Shown here: piece after piece, positions 10,832 through 21,931 of the stretch
How the letters are laid out: every line of letters begins with the position of its first letter
Position numbering within the stretch: position 1 is the first letter of the stretch
Origin: Glaciozyma antarctica PI12
Lineage: Eukaryota > Basidiomycota > Microbotryomycetes > Kriegeriales > Camptobasidiaceae
Assembly (NCBI GenBank): GCA_002917775.1
Contig: KZ627149.1
Location: 537,689-601,688, forward strand
Reading direction: 5' to 3'
Length of the DNA stretch: 64,000 bases
Made by a program: the position numbers and the translations under genes
The notes under the pieces: generated by a model
The model's database searches: none
The model's input: the letters and a program-made list of their open reading frames with translations, nothing else
Told to the model about the DNA's origin: nothing

Positions 10832-13482
10832 CTAGAAAGCCTCATCAGCGAGAGTCCAACGCGCCACCCAAGCCCGAAACGGACGAACCTGGTTGAACGC
10901 CCTCCCACTCCCAATCATGCTCTCCCCGTGCTTCTTCCCCGCATGCACCTTCAACCCCCCACGTCCCTCTCCCACGTTCTCCCCCTTGGCGACCTCCTTC
11001 ACCCCGTGTTTACGTAGGTACCTGGACTCGCTCCGTCAGCTCCGCCGCACGAGAGAGGAACTAATGACGGACCTTCTGATACGCTCGGCGTGAAGGATCG
11101 AGTCCCTCCCGGCGAGGAAGAAGGAGGCGTGGTACGGCGAGTCGAGGTTGGGAATCTCGGAGGGGAAGAGAAGGTTCGAGGACCAGTTGAAGGCGCGTTG
11201 GAGCATGAGAGCTACGCCAAGTTCGCGCGAGACGAAGTACCTGCGATTCGAGGCGGCGTTAGAGTGCGAGAGGAGAGAGAGGCGAAGGACGAACCGCATG
11301 AGGTATTCGATGGGTGTTCGGGCGCTCGAGTAGAGGAAGTTGAAGCAGACGTAAGGCTGAAGAGAGCGGAAGAGGTTAAGTGCGGTTCGACGACGGCGAG
11401 CGGGAAGCTACGAACCTCCCAAAGACCTAGTTTATCAAGAGACCGTCAGCGGCAGCTCGCTTCGATTATTCAAGCGAGAAGACGCACAGAAACACACGGG
11501 ATCAACGAAGCACGACCTCGTTACGAGGTCGGGGTACGCTTTCAGGAGCCAGCCGTGAACAATCTGCAGCATCCAGTCAGTTCCCAGCGCGCAACGAAGG
11601 AGAAGGAAACCGCACAGATCCGTTCGAGTGGCTCAGCACCGTCATTCCTGGCTCCTCGAAGCCCCACCTCTACGACCACGACGACCGTCAGCCCAATTCT
11701 CCGCCACAATCACGAGAAACGCACCTTCGCAATCCTCATCAATCCCGCAGTGCACGTCTCCTTGTCCGGCGGCTGCAAGTACCCCTTTGAAAAGAACGAC
11801 ATGCTGATGTGCGGTTGAATGAGGACGACGAGAGGGCGGTTCTTGAGCGTTGGTGCCGTCGAGAGGTAGCCGAGCATCGTGGCGTACTGCGCCATTCCCA
11901 TTCCTAGACCTGTGGCGAATAAAGAGCGTAAGGAGCGAGCTTGACCGTGGTAGAAGGTGCGACATACCGTGAAGGAACAGGAACGGGCGTTCGGACTCGG
12001 CGCAGGTAGCAGAGGGCTTCCAGCCTTTTGGAACGCGAATGAGGTACCTGCGAAGGAAGTCTCAGCACGCGCTGGCGAGGGAGGGAGGAGAAGCGTACCG
12101 AGTATCGCCGTCTCGTACTTCGCGGAAGCCGTGAAGCTTCGAGTTGCCGACGATGGTCTTCTGGAGGCACCAGACGAAGACGTAGAGGATCAAAGGGCGA
12201 GAAAAGACCTGCGAGCAGTGGTGAGATCTCGGGTTGAGGGGAGCGAAAGCAGGAACGCACCTTGACGGGATCCAGGGTCAAGCGAATTACGCGCACCGTA
12301 GGATTGCGTCCGACCTTGAACCTCGTAGCCGCTCGCGCTTCCACCATATCCACGCAATGCTCGACCAAGCCCAGCTTGTCTCCATCAATCTCGAGCCCTT
12401 CCTCGTCGATATCCGGCTCTCCATCGACGTGAACCCTCGGCGGGCGACCGGCCTTCTCCCAAGCCGCTCGCTCGACAACGAGCTCCTCGTACGGCTGGCC
12501 GTACAGTGACCACGAGAGCCACTCGCACATGTTGAGGCGGTAGATGTCCTGCGCCCCGAGGCGTTAGCTCTCGCCGGATGAAATGGGAAAGTGCGAACGA
12601 ACCTCGTAAGGGCAGTTGTGGAACCACAGGCGGAGAAAATCTCGGAAATCGTGTGCTCGGGGATCGTCGCGCGCGAGAGGCGAGGTGATGAAGGAGGGAG
12701 TGTAGCCCTGCGACTTGGGTCGTTCTTCCGCCTTGATCGTCCCCGGCAGACTAGGATCCGATGTCGAAGCGGTGCTCAAATCTCCATCGTCGGCTTCTAA
12801 GCGGCGAGGGGCGTCCGAATTGAGAGTCGAGGTGGTGGTGTGGTGGTCGGAGGTTGAGGAGGGATGAGGCGTCTTGCGATGCCGTAGCTCGTAAGAGTTC
12901 CGCCGGCTGTCGTCCCTCAAAATCACCTTGGCCTCCTCCTTCATAGCCTGCGCCTCCAGCTCGTCCTCCATGTCCTCTGGATCCAGCCCATTCTCGAGAC
13001 TGCGCTTAAACACCGAGCGCAGGAACTTGCGCGTGTAAAGGGGCGGAGGGCGAAGGGAGTTGGCCTGCCAGGCGAGATAGCGGTACCATATCGAGAAGGG
13101 GATCTCGACCGCGCAGTAGGCGAGGACGATGTAGTGGAGGACGCGGAGAGCGCCGTGCGAGGCGGGGCGGGAGGCGGAGAGGGAGGGGGCGAGGGTGATG
13201 AGGGTCCAGAGGACGTAGCCGTAGCAGAGAGGAGTAATCAACCAGAGCACGGCGATAGCTGCCCATCTGCCAAAGCAGCTCGGTCAGCTCAGCTCGTCTG
13301 GAAACCGACAGCATCACGCGCTGATGCTCCAGGGCGCGAACCTGCTCCCTCGCCCTTCCTCCTATGCCTCCGGATGCGCGAAAGACTCACGCTCCAGTCA
13401 ACCCGAACCCAAACGCAGCAGCTTGAGGGCTCCTCCACTTCGGCGTCTTCTTGCTGCCCTGTTGGGGAGTCTTGGACGCCAT
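10832..13482 (-). CDS. Membrane-anchored alpha/beta hydrolase
   Basis: Exon 1 (from 13482, MASKTPQQGSKKTPKWRS) leads into two hydrophobic segments (AIAVLWLITPLCYGYVLW and VLHYIVLAYCAVEIPFSI), so the enzyme is probably anchored in a membrane. A charged linker follows, then FHNCPYEDIYRLN MCEWLSW and a hydrolase core: FLFLHGLGMG (oxyanion region), PHISMSFFSKG, a nucleophile elbow VLSHSNGS, a region FVDPVCFCLWEPYVCFNF that carries the probable acid, and HASFFLAGRDSILHA before the C-terminal His region (KVHAGKKHG). This is a fungal family of lipase-like proteins without an assigned substrate that I know of. An 11-nt exon (11416-11426) is needed to link DPVCF to PYVCF. The stop is TAG at 10832-10834. 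The thioredoxin gene starts 225 nt away on the other strand. Confidence 0.78.
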
Positions 13483-13707
13483 CGAGATCTCAGCTGGCTA
13501 CGAACGAGAGGGCACCAGACTCGGGTGCGATAGTAACTGGTCTTGTAGTAGTTTAGGCGGCTCGAAAGAACGGAGAGTTGGTGTTGTTGGGGAGAGCGAG
13601 AAGTTGAGAAAGCACGAGCTCATCCTTGCGGGCTTCGGTCAGCTTGCAGCTCAGCGAGGTCGTCCTCTCCGCCGCTTGTTCCTCTCCTCCTCCCACCAAT
13701 ACGCTCA

Positions 13708-14215
13708 ATGTTCTCCGCCACTGTCCGCCGTCAAGTCCAAAGCACAGCCCGAAGGAGCTTCACCACCTCGGCAGCTGCCCAGGACCACTTCCTGCAGGCC
13801 ACTCCTGAGATCTTCAAGGCCCAGGTTTTAAAAGCAGAGCCAGGCCGAGTTGTCCTCGTCGACTTCTTCGCCGAGTAAGTACACCTTATCCAGGAACTGG
13901 CGAGCAAAGCACTAACACGGCTCTCGTCGCAGCTGGTGCGGTTCGTGATCCCGCCTCTCTCCGACCTTCGATCCAGCTCACCTCCGCTCTGCAGGACCCT
14001 GCAAGGTCCTCGCCCCCATCCTCAGGACCGTCGTGGATCCTCACTCGGCAGTGGACCTCGTCACCATCGATACGGACGCGCATAACGCTCTCGCTGGGGA
14101 GTACAAGATCGCGGCGCTTCCTACGGTGATGGCGTTCAGGGATGGGAAGCAGATCGGGAAGTTTGTGGGAGCGAGGAACGCGGCGGGAGTGAAGGAGTTC
14201 TTGGGGTCGTTATAG
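13708..14215 (+). CDS. Mitochondrial thioredoxin
   Basis: Disulfide reductase of the thioredoxin fold. The first about 30 residues (MFSATVRRQVQSTARRSFTT) form a typical mitochondrial targeting peptide. The mature domain reads [22 protein letters not shown], with the WCGPC redox site, followed by VDLVTIDTDAHNALAGEY and the cis-Pro loop AALPTVMAFRDG, ending GVKEFLGSL. Three exons: the middle one is just 8 nt (13933-13940) and supplies W-C and the first base of Gly of the active site. Length (about 130 residues) fits yeast TRX3-type proteins. The start ATG at 13708 is the only one giving a presequence; the stop is TAG at 14213-14215. Confidence 0.92.
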
Positions 14216-14488
14216 GGGGGAATAGAGGGAAGGCTGCCGAGCTGAATTGGGGCGGAGGGAGGACGCTGGGTGGTGCTGCTCGCTGGTCACTGCGCGGAGT
14301 CGTGGTCTGCGTCCTACAGGATCGTGTCGAACTGCTGTTGGGGAACTCCTGCCAGGCTGCTCGGTTCCTGCGTCTCTCGCGCTTGCGCCTGGCTCTCTCA
14401 TCGGTCTTCAAGACGGGCCTACGACTTCCACCTGCGCGTTACAACCCTTGCACCCCTTGCTCGCTCCCAATTCTGAAAGACACGACCT

Positions 14489-15887
14489 TCAATCCACCAG
14501 AACCACGATCTTTCCCTTCGCCCTTCCCGACATCTGGAGCTCGTACGCCTGGAGCGCGTCCTCGAACTTGAACGTCTTGTCGATGACTGGGCGGATCGTT
14601 CCTGTTCGAACACACGCATCAACACCTGCTCGAAGCGACCGAGGGGCAACTTACCATCGGCAAAGAGCTGCGTGACCTCTTTGAGGACCCCCGGCTGCGA
14701 AGACGACATTAGTTCCACTCCCTTCGCAGCAGGAGAGAGCGTACCAGGGTATCGTTCGACACGACGACGAACGAGTACTTCCTCGGCGTCCCTCCCAAGA
14801 TCCTCGGCCTCAGCATCTTGTTCACGACCCCCAGCGTCATCCCAACAGATCCAATCCACCCCGTCACCTGGCTGCTGCCAGCGATATCGATGTACGCTCC
14901 TTCAGGCTTGAGGTACGCCGTAGAACCGTGGAACAGCTCGCCCAAGCCGGCGCAGTCGTAGATGATGTCGAACGGTGCGGCGGCGTAAGTCGTGGAGAGG
15001 TGGGTAGCGAGGTTGACGGAGCGATAGTCGATTGTTTCGTCGGCGCCGAGGGATTCGAGGAGTGCGTGAGAGGAGGAGGAGCAGGTCGTGACTACGTGAG
15101 CTCCGTAGAATTTGGCGATCTGGGAGTGGAGGCGGGGGTTGGAGGACGAGCAGAATGTTCTTGCGAAGGTCGTACTTGAATCGCTGCGGTGCCTGTTCCG
15201 CTACTTCCGCCGTTCTGTTCGTTCTGGTTAGCTCTGGCGGAGAGTAATATGCATTCACGATACGTACAATGAAGACTCGCTGGCCTGCGCCCTTCTTGAG
15301 ACCGCCGACGATGACGAGCGAGTAGAACGAAGTAGTTCCCACTGCTCCGATCGTAGCTGCTTCCGCGTGCGTAAGATTGGCTGGCTTGCGGACGAGCGTA
15401 GAAGGATTGACGAGGGTGTACTGGGCCAAAGTTCCTGCGCCAGTCTTGAGCCTACAAGAGAAGTCAGCTCCGAAATATCGGAAGACGCAAAACGCACCAC
15501 AACATCGCCATCCCGCACACTTCGTCGCCGACCTTGAACCCCAGCGCTTGGAGGTCTTCTCCTCCTGCTATATCTCCGCTCAAGTCGGACTCGGGGGTGC
15601 CCGGCTTCTTGTGGGCGTAGGAGAGCGGCTTGACACCCATCATTTTCCACCTGAGATAGTGGGTCAGCCGAAGTAGACGAGGACGCGGTTCGACCGTACC
15701 CGCCAGCTGAGAAGAATCAGGGATTAGACTGGAACACAGCAGCGGGATGGAGGGACGCACGGTTGAGAGAGCAAGCCCGGACGCGAACGAGGACTTGTCC
15801 CTCCGCAGGGACAGGCTGAGGCCAGTTCTCCTCGAGCTTGAGGACAGCGCTGGGGGCGCCGCTCTGCTTGAATACCCAGGCTCGCAT
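14489..15887 (-). CDS. Medium-chain reductase, RTN4IP1/quinone oxidoreductase-like
   Basis: Zinc-independent alcohol-dehydrogenase-like (MDR) protein that would reduce quinones or enones with NADPH. Exons give the GroES-like start (MRAWVFKQSGAPSAVLKL, EGQVLVRVRACSLNP), GDIAGGEDLQALGFKVGDEV, EAATIGAVGTTSFYSLV, the Rossmann Gly-rich turn NGGSSGTGTAAIQIAKFYG, VVTTCSS, SLGADETIDY and FDIIYDCAG, and the end GRAKGKIVVLVD. The order matches RTN4IP1/YIM1-type proteins, often mitochondrial or peripheral-membrane. A 7-nt exon (15700-15706) completes the family motif SLNPxxWK. The start at 15887 opens the conserved beta strand directly, so a targeting peptide is absent unless an upstream exon exists. 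The gene is head to head with the GEN1-like nuclease across only 120 nt. Confidence 0.87.
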
Positions 15888-16007
15888 TTGGCGAAGGCGT
15901 GGAAGGAGGGAGAGAAAGGACACGCGTCCTCGCCGGGCAGCTGCGCCGAAAGGGGTTTCCGCCTGAGATCTCGGCTCGACCTTCTCCTTCCCCCCCCCCA
16001 CAACTTG
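15888..16007. promoter_or_regulatory. Compact bidirectional promoter
   Basis: Only 120 nt separate the start codons of the MDR reductase (-) and the GEN1-like nuclease (+). Both leaders and core promoters must fit here or overlap coding sequence. It contains a C9 run just before the nuclease start; no TATA box is obvious. Confidence 0.5.
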
Positions 16008-18479
16008 ATGGGAGTACCGGGACTCTGGCCTCTCCTGACTCCTGCCATGGAGGCGACGAGTCTCCTGGCGTGGTCGGAAGAAGCGTTCAGGAAGAAGGAG
16101 AGGAGAGGGGGAGTCGTCGGCGTCGACGCCTCTCTGTGGCTCTTCGTACGTCCTCAGCACCGGCACACAAGTAGAAAGAACGCTAACAGCTTGCGTCAGC
16201 ACATCAAGAAGATGGGAGACATCGAAGACGCCGGACCGTGAGCTCTCACTCAACCTCCCCCCCTTCCTCCCGCAGAACTGCCTTCCCAAGCGGATCCTCG
16301 CTGACGCCGTTACCTGGACAGTAACGCCGACATACGCACCCTCTTCTACCGCCTACCGCACTCTGCACCAACGCGGTATCCTCGCGCTCTTCGTCTTCGA
16401 CGGACCTTCTCGCCCAGCCTTCAAGCGGGGCAAGTACGTCGGGAATGGCGGACGAGGGACGGAGCAGCAGCGAGCGTTCCTGGAGATGATTGAGATGTTT
16501 GGGATGGAGTGGAGGACGGCACCTGGGGAGGCGGAGGCGGAACTGGCGGCGATGGAGCAGCGTGGAGAGCTCGACGCGATTATGACTGTGAGTTCGTGCA
16601 GGAGCGGTGGAAGGGAGAAGCCAGCTGATCGAGGTGCTACAGGATGATGTCGATACGCTGGTCTTTGGTGCACGCGTCGTGTGTACTTCCGCCTGTCCGA
16701 AATGCAAGCAGCTGGCTAACTTCGATCCCGCAGATCATTCGCAACTCCTCCGCCACGCTCTCCGGCAACATCAGCGAAGCCTCAAGATCCGCTCCTCCCT
16801 CCTCCGAATCTGACGCCGCCGGCCCCTCCTCCTCCCAGCCCTCCCGAACGGCCTCGAAAGCCGACGTCTCCATCTACCGCTCCTCCCGCATCGCCTCCGA
16901 CGTCCGTGTCGACTGCTCGGGACTCATCCTCGTCGCCCTCATGAGCGGAGGAGATTACCATCAGACGGGACTCGTTCGTTGTGGCGTCGTCATCTCGATG
17001 GCGCTCGCGAAGGCGGGGTACGGAGGCTACCTCGTCGATGGCTTGAAGAAGCACGAACGCTCGCCTCAGGATCTTGCGGACTTTCTCGATTGTTGGAGAG
17101 ATGACGTCGCGCATGAGCTGGAGACGAACGAGAGCGGGTGGATGAAGCGGAAGGAGAAGGCTCTCGCTGCGACGGTGCGAGGGGCGAGGGACTTTCCCAA
17201 TCTCGCCATCGTGCGCGACTATACCGACCCGAAAGTCTCGGTCGGCGCGCGCGTGCCAAAGTGGGATGGCGTCGTCGATGTTCAGGCGGTCGTAGGCTTC
17301 GTCTCAAGGACGTTCGAATGGCCGGTGCAGGAAATCGTCTGCAAGCTCCGCAACAACCTTTGGAAGGGTCTCGCGATGCGGGAATTCCGGAACAAGGCGC
17401 TTGCGATGGATCTTCATCTCCCTCGCCAGGTCTCGAGCGAGTCGGGCAAGGCTGGATCGTCGAAGGCGACGCAACTCGACTTCCCCTCCCTCTCGCCAGC
17501 TTCGAAGCTCTCCAAATCTCTCGACCTCTTCCAACTCGCCTCTCCCACCAAATCGCGACCCACTCCTTCGAAACTCCTCCTCGCCGGCATCCACGATTAC
17601 AAAAAGTCGTCATCATCCGAGGGCGTATATGCCTATCGCGTCGAGCTCAACCCCTCCCCCTTCCTCGCCGACCTCACCCGTCACCTCCCCTTCCCCGATC
17701 CGTTCGAGATCATCGACTCGCCGCCAGAAGACGAGGACGCCTCACCGCCAGCGAGTCCGACGAAGAAGCGTAAGCCTGTCAAGGAGGCCACGGGACGAGG
17801 AGCGCTCTCGCATTGGATCTCCGCCGAATTCCTCAAGTTCGCCGAAGGCGCTGTCGAGTTGATAGAGGAGTACGAGCAGAAGATCTTGGAGCGGGATCGG
17901 AAGAAGGACGCGGCGGCGGAGCGGAAGCGAGCGAAGGAAGCGGGCGAATCTCCGACGAAGGCGAAGGCGCCGGCGAAGGGGAAGAGCAAGGCGAAGCGCC
18001 CTCCCGACGCTGGAGCTTCTCCTTCCTCCAGTCAACCGAATCCTCCAAGAAGCCAGGACGACGACGACGTCTTCAAGGTCCCCGCCATCGTCCGCAAGAC
18101 GAGCGCGCCGTCGGCTTCCGGCGCGAAGCCACTCGCGCGCGCCTCCTCTCTCCAAGAGCTCGAGTTCGACTCCGATTCCGACTCGGACCTTCCTCCGTCC
18201 TCCCTCCTCGGCAACTCCCACCTCCACAAGTCGCCGCGCAAGAACCTCGTACATGCGTCGCCTTCCAAGTCGAGGATCAAGCCCAAGCCGGTCTTCGTCG
18301 ACATTGACGATGAGGAGGAGGATGATGGAGTGTTGATGATGGTGGCGAAAGAGTCTCGAGGGAGGAAGAAGGTCGGGACGAAGGTGGCGGTCGGAAAGGT
18401 GGGAGGGAGGAAGCAGGTTACGGAGGAGGGAGGGCGGTGGACAGACGTTGAGGTCGTGGACCTGTGTTCGAGTGATTGA
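16008..18479 (+). CDS. GEN1: Rad2/XPG-family structure-specific nuclease, GEN1/YEN1-like
   Basis: Nuclease that would cut Holliday junctions or flaps during DNA repair. Family motifs appear in order: MGVPGLWPLL and GVVGVDASLWLF (XPG-N), ALFVFDGPSRPAFKRG, GEAEAELAAMEQRG and DDVDTLVFGA (XPG-I acidic residues), then LVALMSGGDYHQTGL and CGVVISMALAKAGYGGYL (helix-hairpin-helix). The GGDY...GL..CG pattern and the long C-terminal region are closer to GEN1/YEN1 than to FEN1 or EXO1. The tail (about 300 residues) is basic, with KKRKPVKE-like nuclear localisation stretches and acidic patches, and ends EVVDLCSSD. Introns lie in the 5' half; the 3' 1.7 kb is one exon. At 16349-16353 the exon appears to carry one extra base between DIRTLFYR and RTLHQRGIL. 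The start ATG at 16008 places Gly2 correctly for this family, whose N-terminus is part of the active site. Confidence 0.87.
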
Positions 18480-18810
18480 GTAATCCCTTGTTGTTAGTAA
18501 CTCGTTCGTAGGAATCACCAGAGTCCATCTGAGAGAAGGGAAGGATCTCTCCAAGTCCTGAGGCGCGCGCTGAGCTCAACGCGTCGTCTCCCTCTCACCT
18601 TTCTCCCTCCTTCTTTCCCTTCTCTCAGGTCAACTCCAGGTACCCACAACAGCGTGCAGGAGTCGTGCAGACGACTCTGCGTTCCACGAGCAACCGGGAG
18701 AGCTCCATTCCGCTCCCCTTCCCGACCGACCACTCCCCGCCTCCAGCCCTCTCCACCACCACCATCCTCCGCGAGAACCGACACCGCACTCAGGAGCACC
18801 AACTCAACCG
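18480..18810. other. Intergenic: nuclease terminator and APC/C-activator promoter
   Basis: A 331-nt gap between two genes on the same strand. It is pyrimidine-rich near 18590-18640 and contains only short, uncharacteristic open frames. No named element seen. Confidence 0.4.
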
Positions 18811-20818
18811 ATGGAAAAGTCGCTCGAAGGCCCTCAGGCGTGGCCAGTCCCTTCCCGCAGCACCTCCACACACTCGCTCGCCTCGTCCTTCGCTTCAAGC
18901 AGCTCCCTCTCCTCCATTTCCTCTCTCGCGACCTCTTGGTACAGCAAAGACTCCCGAAGGTCTTCTTCTTCGGCCGACGAGCTGCACGAGTTTGGTGCGG
19001 ATGGCTTTGGGAGAGAGGACACGCGCTGGAGGGGGAGGAGGAGACGAGAGACTTCGCATGAAGGTGACAGGTCAGTTAAGCAAGATGGGCGGACACAGTT
19101 ACAGTTGGGAGCTCAGAGACCTGTGCAGGTTTATTCCGGCCAGGAGACCGCTCGATATTCGTGCGCGCTACCAGCTCCACGGACCTGAGAGGAAGGGTCG
19201 AGGACAGGTCGCAGACGGTTCGTCGAGCACGCCTGCTTCACGGGTCACCACGCTGATAATCTACAGCTGCAGCAGATGATCTCTTTCGAGACGTCCTGAA
19301 GCGAGAGCTGTACGGTATCGAAACAAACCTTCCGCCACCAACTCGCCTCGCCTCTCTCTCCACCATTCCTTCCCCTTTCGAGCAGCTCTCTCGCACTACT
19401 CCTCCATCACTCTTTGCTTTTTCTCCAATCAAATCGTTACCCGTCATCTCTGGAGCTAAGAACTCGATCTCGCCTCTTTCGCCTCCTTCGCAAGCTCGCC
19501 TCCAGCAACCTTCTCCTCAAAGACCGTGGCCGTTCCCTACTACCCCATACAAAGTCCTCGACGCACCTCACTTCTCAGTGAGCCTAATCTTTTCTTTCGC
19601 TCTCGTAGCACCGAGCTGATCTCGAGGCGACCTCAGAGCAGCATGATTCGCAACACCGTCCACTGGTCCCCCACAAATCAGTTGGCCGTCGCTTTGGATC
19701 AAGCCGGCTACATTCTCCGCGACGCAGATTATACGCTTGCACCAGAGGAGCACCCCGTCAAGCTCGATGGGTCGAAAAGCGACGTGACTAGCGTCGCTTG
19801 GCTCAACAATGTGCGTCTTCAGTTTCGTCTTTCTCCTCGTCCCGAGTCTGATTCCTCGCAGGGTACCGCCCTCGCCGTCGCCGATACGAGCGGGACGATC
19901 CAGATCCACGACCACAGGACGCTTCAGCTTATCCGCTCCATCGACTGCCACAAGACCTCCGTCGGCACACTCTCCATTAACCACGCCACCCTCTCCTCGG
20001 GCGGCGCGAACGGCAAGATCTTCGAGACCGACCTCCGCGCACCGGCTCAGCACACGCGTCTCCTCGTCGGGCACAAGGGACGTGTCAGCGCTCTCGAATG
20101 GGAGGGCCTCGAGGGGAATCTGTGCGCGAGCGGCGGGACGGACGAGAGGCTCCTCGTGTGGGACGCTCGTAGCTCGAAGCCGCTGCACAAGCTTGGGAAG
20201 CAGAAAGCGACCGTGAGGGCGATGGGATGGAATCCGCATCAGCGTGGCATCGTCGTCAGTGCTGGAGGGTCGAAAGCGAGGCAGCTTCGGATTTGGGACA
20301 CGTCCAAGGCGAGCGAGTCGAGCGAACCGCTTGTGAGCGTCGATACGGGATCTATGGTGCGGTTTCCCGTCTTTGTCGCTCTTGGGGCGTCGACGCTGAA
20401 GAGCTGGCGTCTTTCGCAGATTCTGGCGTTGCGATGGTCGATTAGCTCGCAACAGCTCGCCACAGCTCACGGTAGTAGCTTTACCGGAGGACCTGCCCAT
20501 TCCCTCAGAATTTTTCGGTACGTCTCAATTCCTCTCGTTCCAACTCACTCCTCGCTGACAGCAGCTGCAGCTTCCCTTCTATCACCCAAGTCGCCCTCCT
20601 CTCCGGCCACACCTCTCCAGTCCTACAGCTCGGCCACAATCCCTCGGTGCGCTCCACAGCGCTTCGCTGCCGACCCAAGCTGATCATTCCAGCAGGGCGA
20701 AGTACTCGTCTCGGGCTCATGCGACGAGAAAATTCGACTCTGGAGAGCGTTTCCTCGTGCGGCGAAGACGGCGAGGAGGTCGACGAGTTCCCTCCTCCTG
20801 GCTCCGCAGATTCGCTGA
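18811..20818 (+). CDS. CDH1: APC/C activator, Cdh1/Fizzy-related WD40 protein
   Basis: Substrate receptor of the anaphase-promoting complex. The spliced product shows the C-box (DRFIPARRPLD), the segment DDLFRDVLKRELYGIE, the PTTPYKVLDAPHFS linker that leads into the propeller in Cdc20/Cdh1, and WD repeats including VGHKGRVSALEWEG, ASGGTDERLLVWDAR, VRAMGWNPHQRGIVVSAGG, VSVDTGSM, HGSSFTGG, LLSGHTSPVLQLG and VSGSCDEKIRLWRAF. It ends in Ile-Arg, the IR tail that binds APC/C. The ELYGIE segment is more like Cdh1 than Cdc20, but the propeller is divergent (for instance SSMIRNTVHWS for DDFYLNLVDWS), so a meiosis-specific activator such as Ama1/Mfr1 remains possible. The start ATG at 18811 begins a Ser-rich N-terminus in frame with the C-box; the stop is TGA at 20816-20818. 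Confidence 0.85.
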
Positions 20819-21021
20819 GCTCTCGCTAGCGAGTTCATTCCTTGTTTTAGCAACCTCTCTCTCTAGCATTTCGCAGTAACCCCCCTCCTCGAATTTCTAG
20901 ATGATATCGTACAATCTCAGAAGCTTTGCAGCCCTCTCACCACCAAAACGAATGTATAGCACAAGCGTCGATTATCTGCAAGCAAAATCGAAATGTCCGT
21001 TCCTCCAGAATCCTCCTCCAC

Positions 21022-21931
21022 TCAAGCTTTCTCCACCGACTTGGTCTTGTGGCATCTCCCTGCGTCGAGCTTGTACCCCGCCTGGCAAGTGAAGACCAAG
21101 CAGCGACCGAGGTCGCAGGTAACGCCTTGGGCGCCCTTGATCGTCGTGCAGTCCTCGCCTTGGCCTTTCGAAGCTTGCGAAAGCGGGAAGAAGTCAGTGG
21201 TGTTCGAAGAGGGAGAGGGAGAACGTACTGCAACCTCCGCAGGACTCGAGCTCGGTTTGAGTGTCGAGACATTCCCAGCTACCGAGTCGGGGGAAGCTGC
21301 GAAGATTCATCAGCCCCTCGGAATGAGAAGCGACAGGGGTAAAAAAGAACGTACATGGGGCAAGCCGTTTCACCACCAGGGCACAGAAGCGAATGATCCA
21401 GCCCCTCCCAAGGCGATTCGAGGATAACCTTCTTCGCTTCCTCCATCTCGCGCTTTGCCTTTGCCCTGGCATGCGCCGACGCGGAAGCCGAAGCACTCGG
21501 GCCGTTGTACGACTTGGAGGGCGAGGGAGTGTACGTGCCGGAGGGGGTGTGGGAGGGCCGATGCGAGTGGAGGGAGTGCGAAGTCGCTGATGGGAGGGCT
21601 GCGGCGGTGGGGAGGAAGGCGGGAGAAGCGGAGGGGCGATGGTTGTTCCTGCGACGAGAGCGCTCCTTCTCTGCGTCTGTGCGAAGGGGTCAGAAGAGGG
21701 AAGGGGGGCGGGAGACGCAAAAGACGCACGAGCGATGGCGGCAGCGAGTTCTTCGCGGATGAGCAGGTCGCGAGCGGCGTTGGTAATGTCTTGAGGTGTC
21801 ATCACCGAGTCGGCTCGCATCTCGAAGCTAGCGGCTGTGTCGGGCTGCACAGCATTGAAGGCTGGGGACGCCTTGGCGAGGGAGAGGGACAAGAGGACGA
21901 CGGCGAGGCTTGCGAGAGTCGGATGTTTCAT
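21022..21931 (-). CDS. CPL1: CPL1-like secreted cysteine-rich protein
   Basis: Begins MKHPTLASLAVVLLSLSLAKA, a clear signal peptide with cleavage after AKA or nearby. A His/Ser/Pro-rich linker (HSLHSHRPSHTPSG, SASASASAHARAKAKR) leads to the cysteine-rich domain typical of basidiomycete CPL1-like proteins: LLCPGGETACP, SWECLDTQTELESCGGC, GEDCTTIKGAQGVTC, DLGRCLVFTCQAGYKL, AGRCHKTKS. Ten or more cysteines in this order point to a disulfide-bonded extracellular domain. Four exons are joined by canonical introns; one acceptor is CAAG rather than CAG. In Cryptococcus neoformans Cpl1 is a secreted factor affecting capsule and host response; the role here is unknown. The start at 21931 is chosen because the signal peptide begins there. 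Confidence 0.85.
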
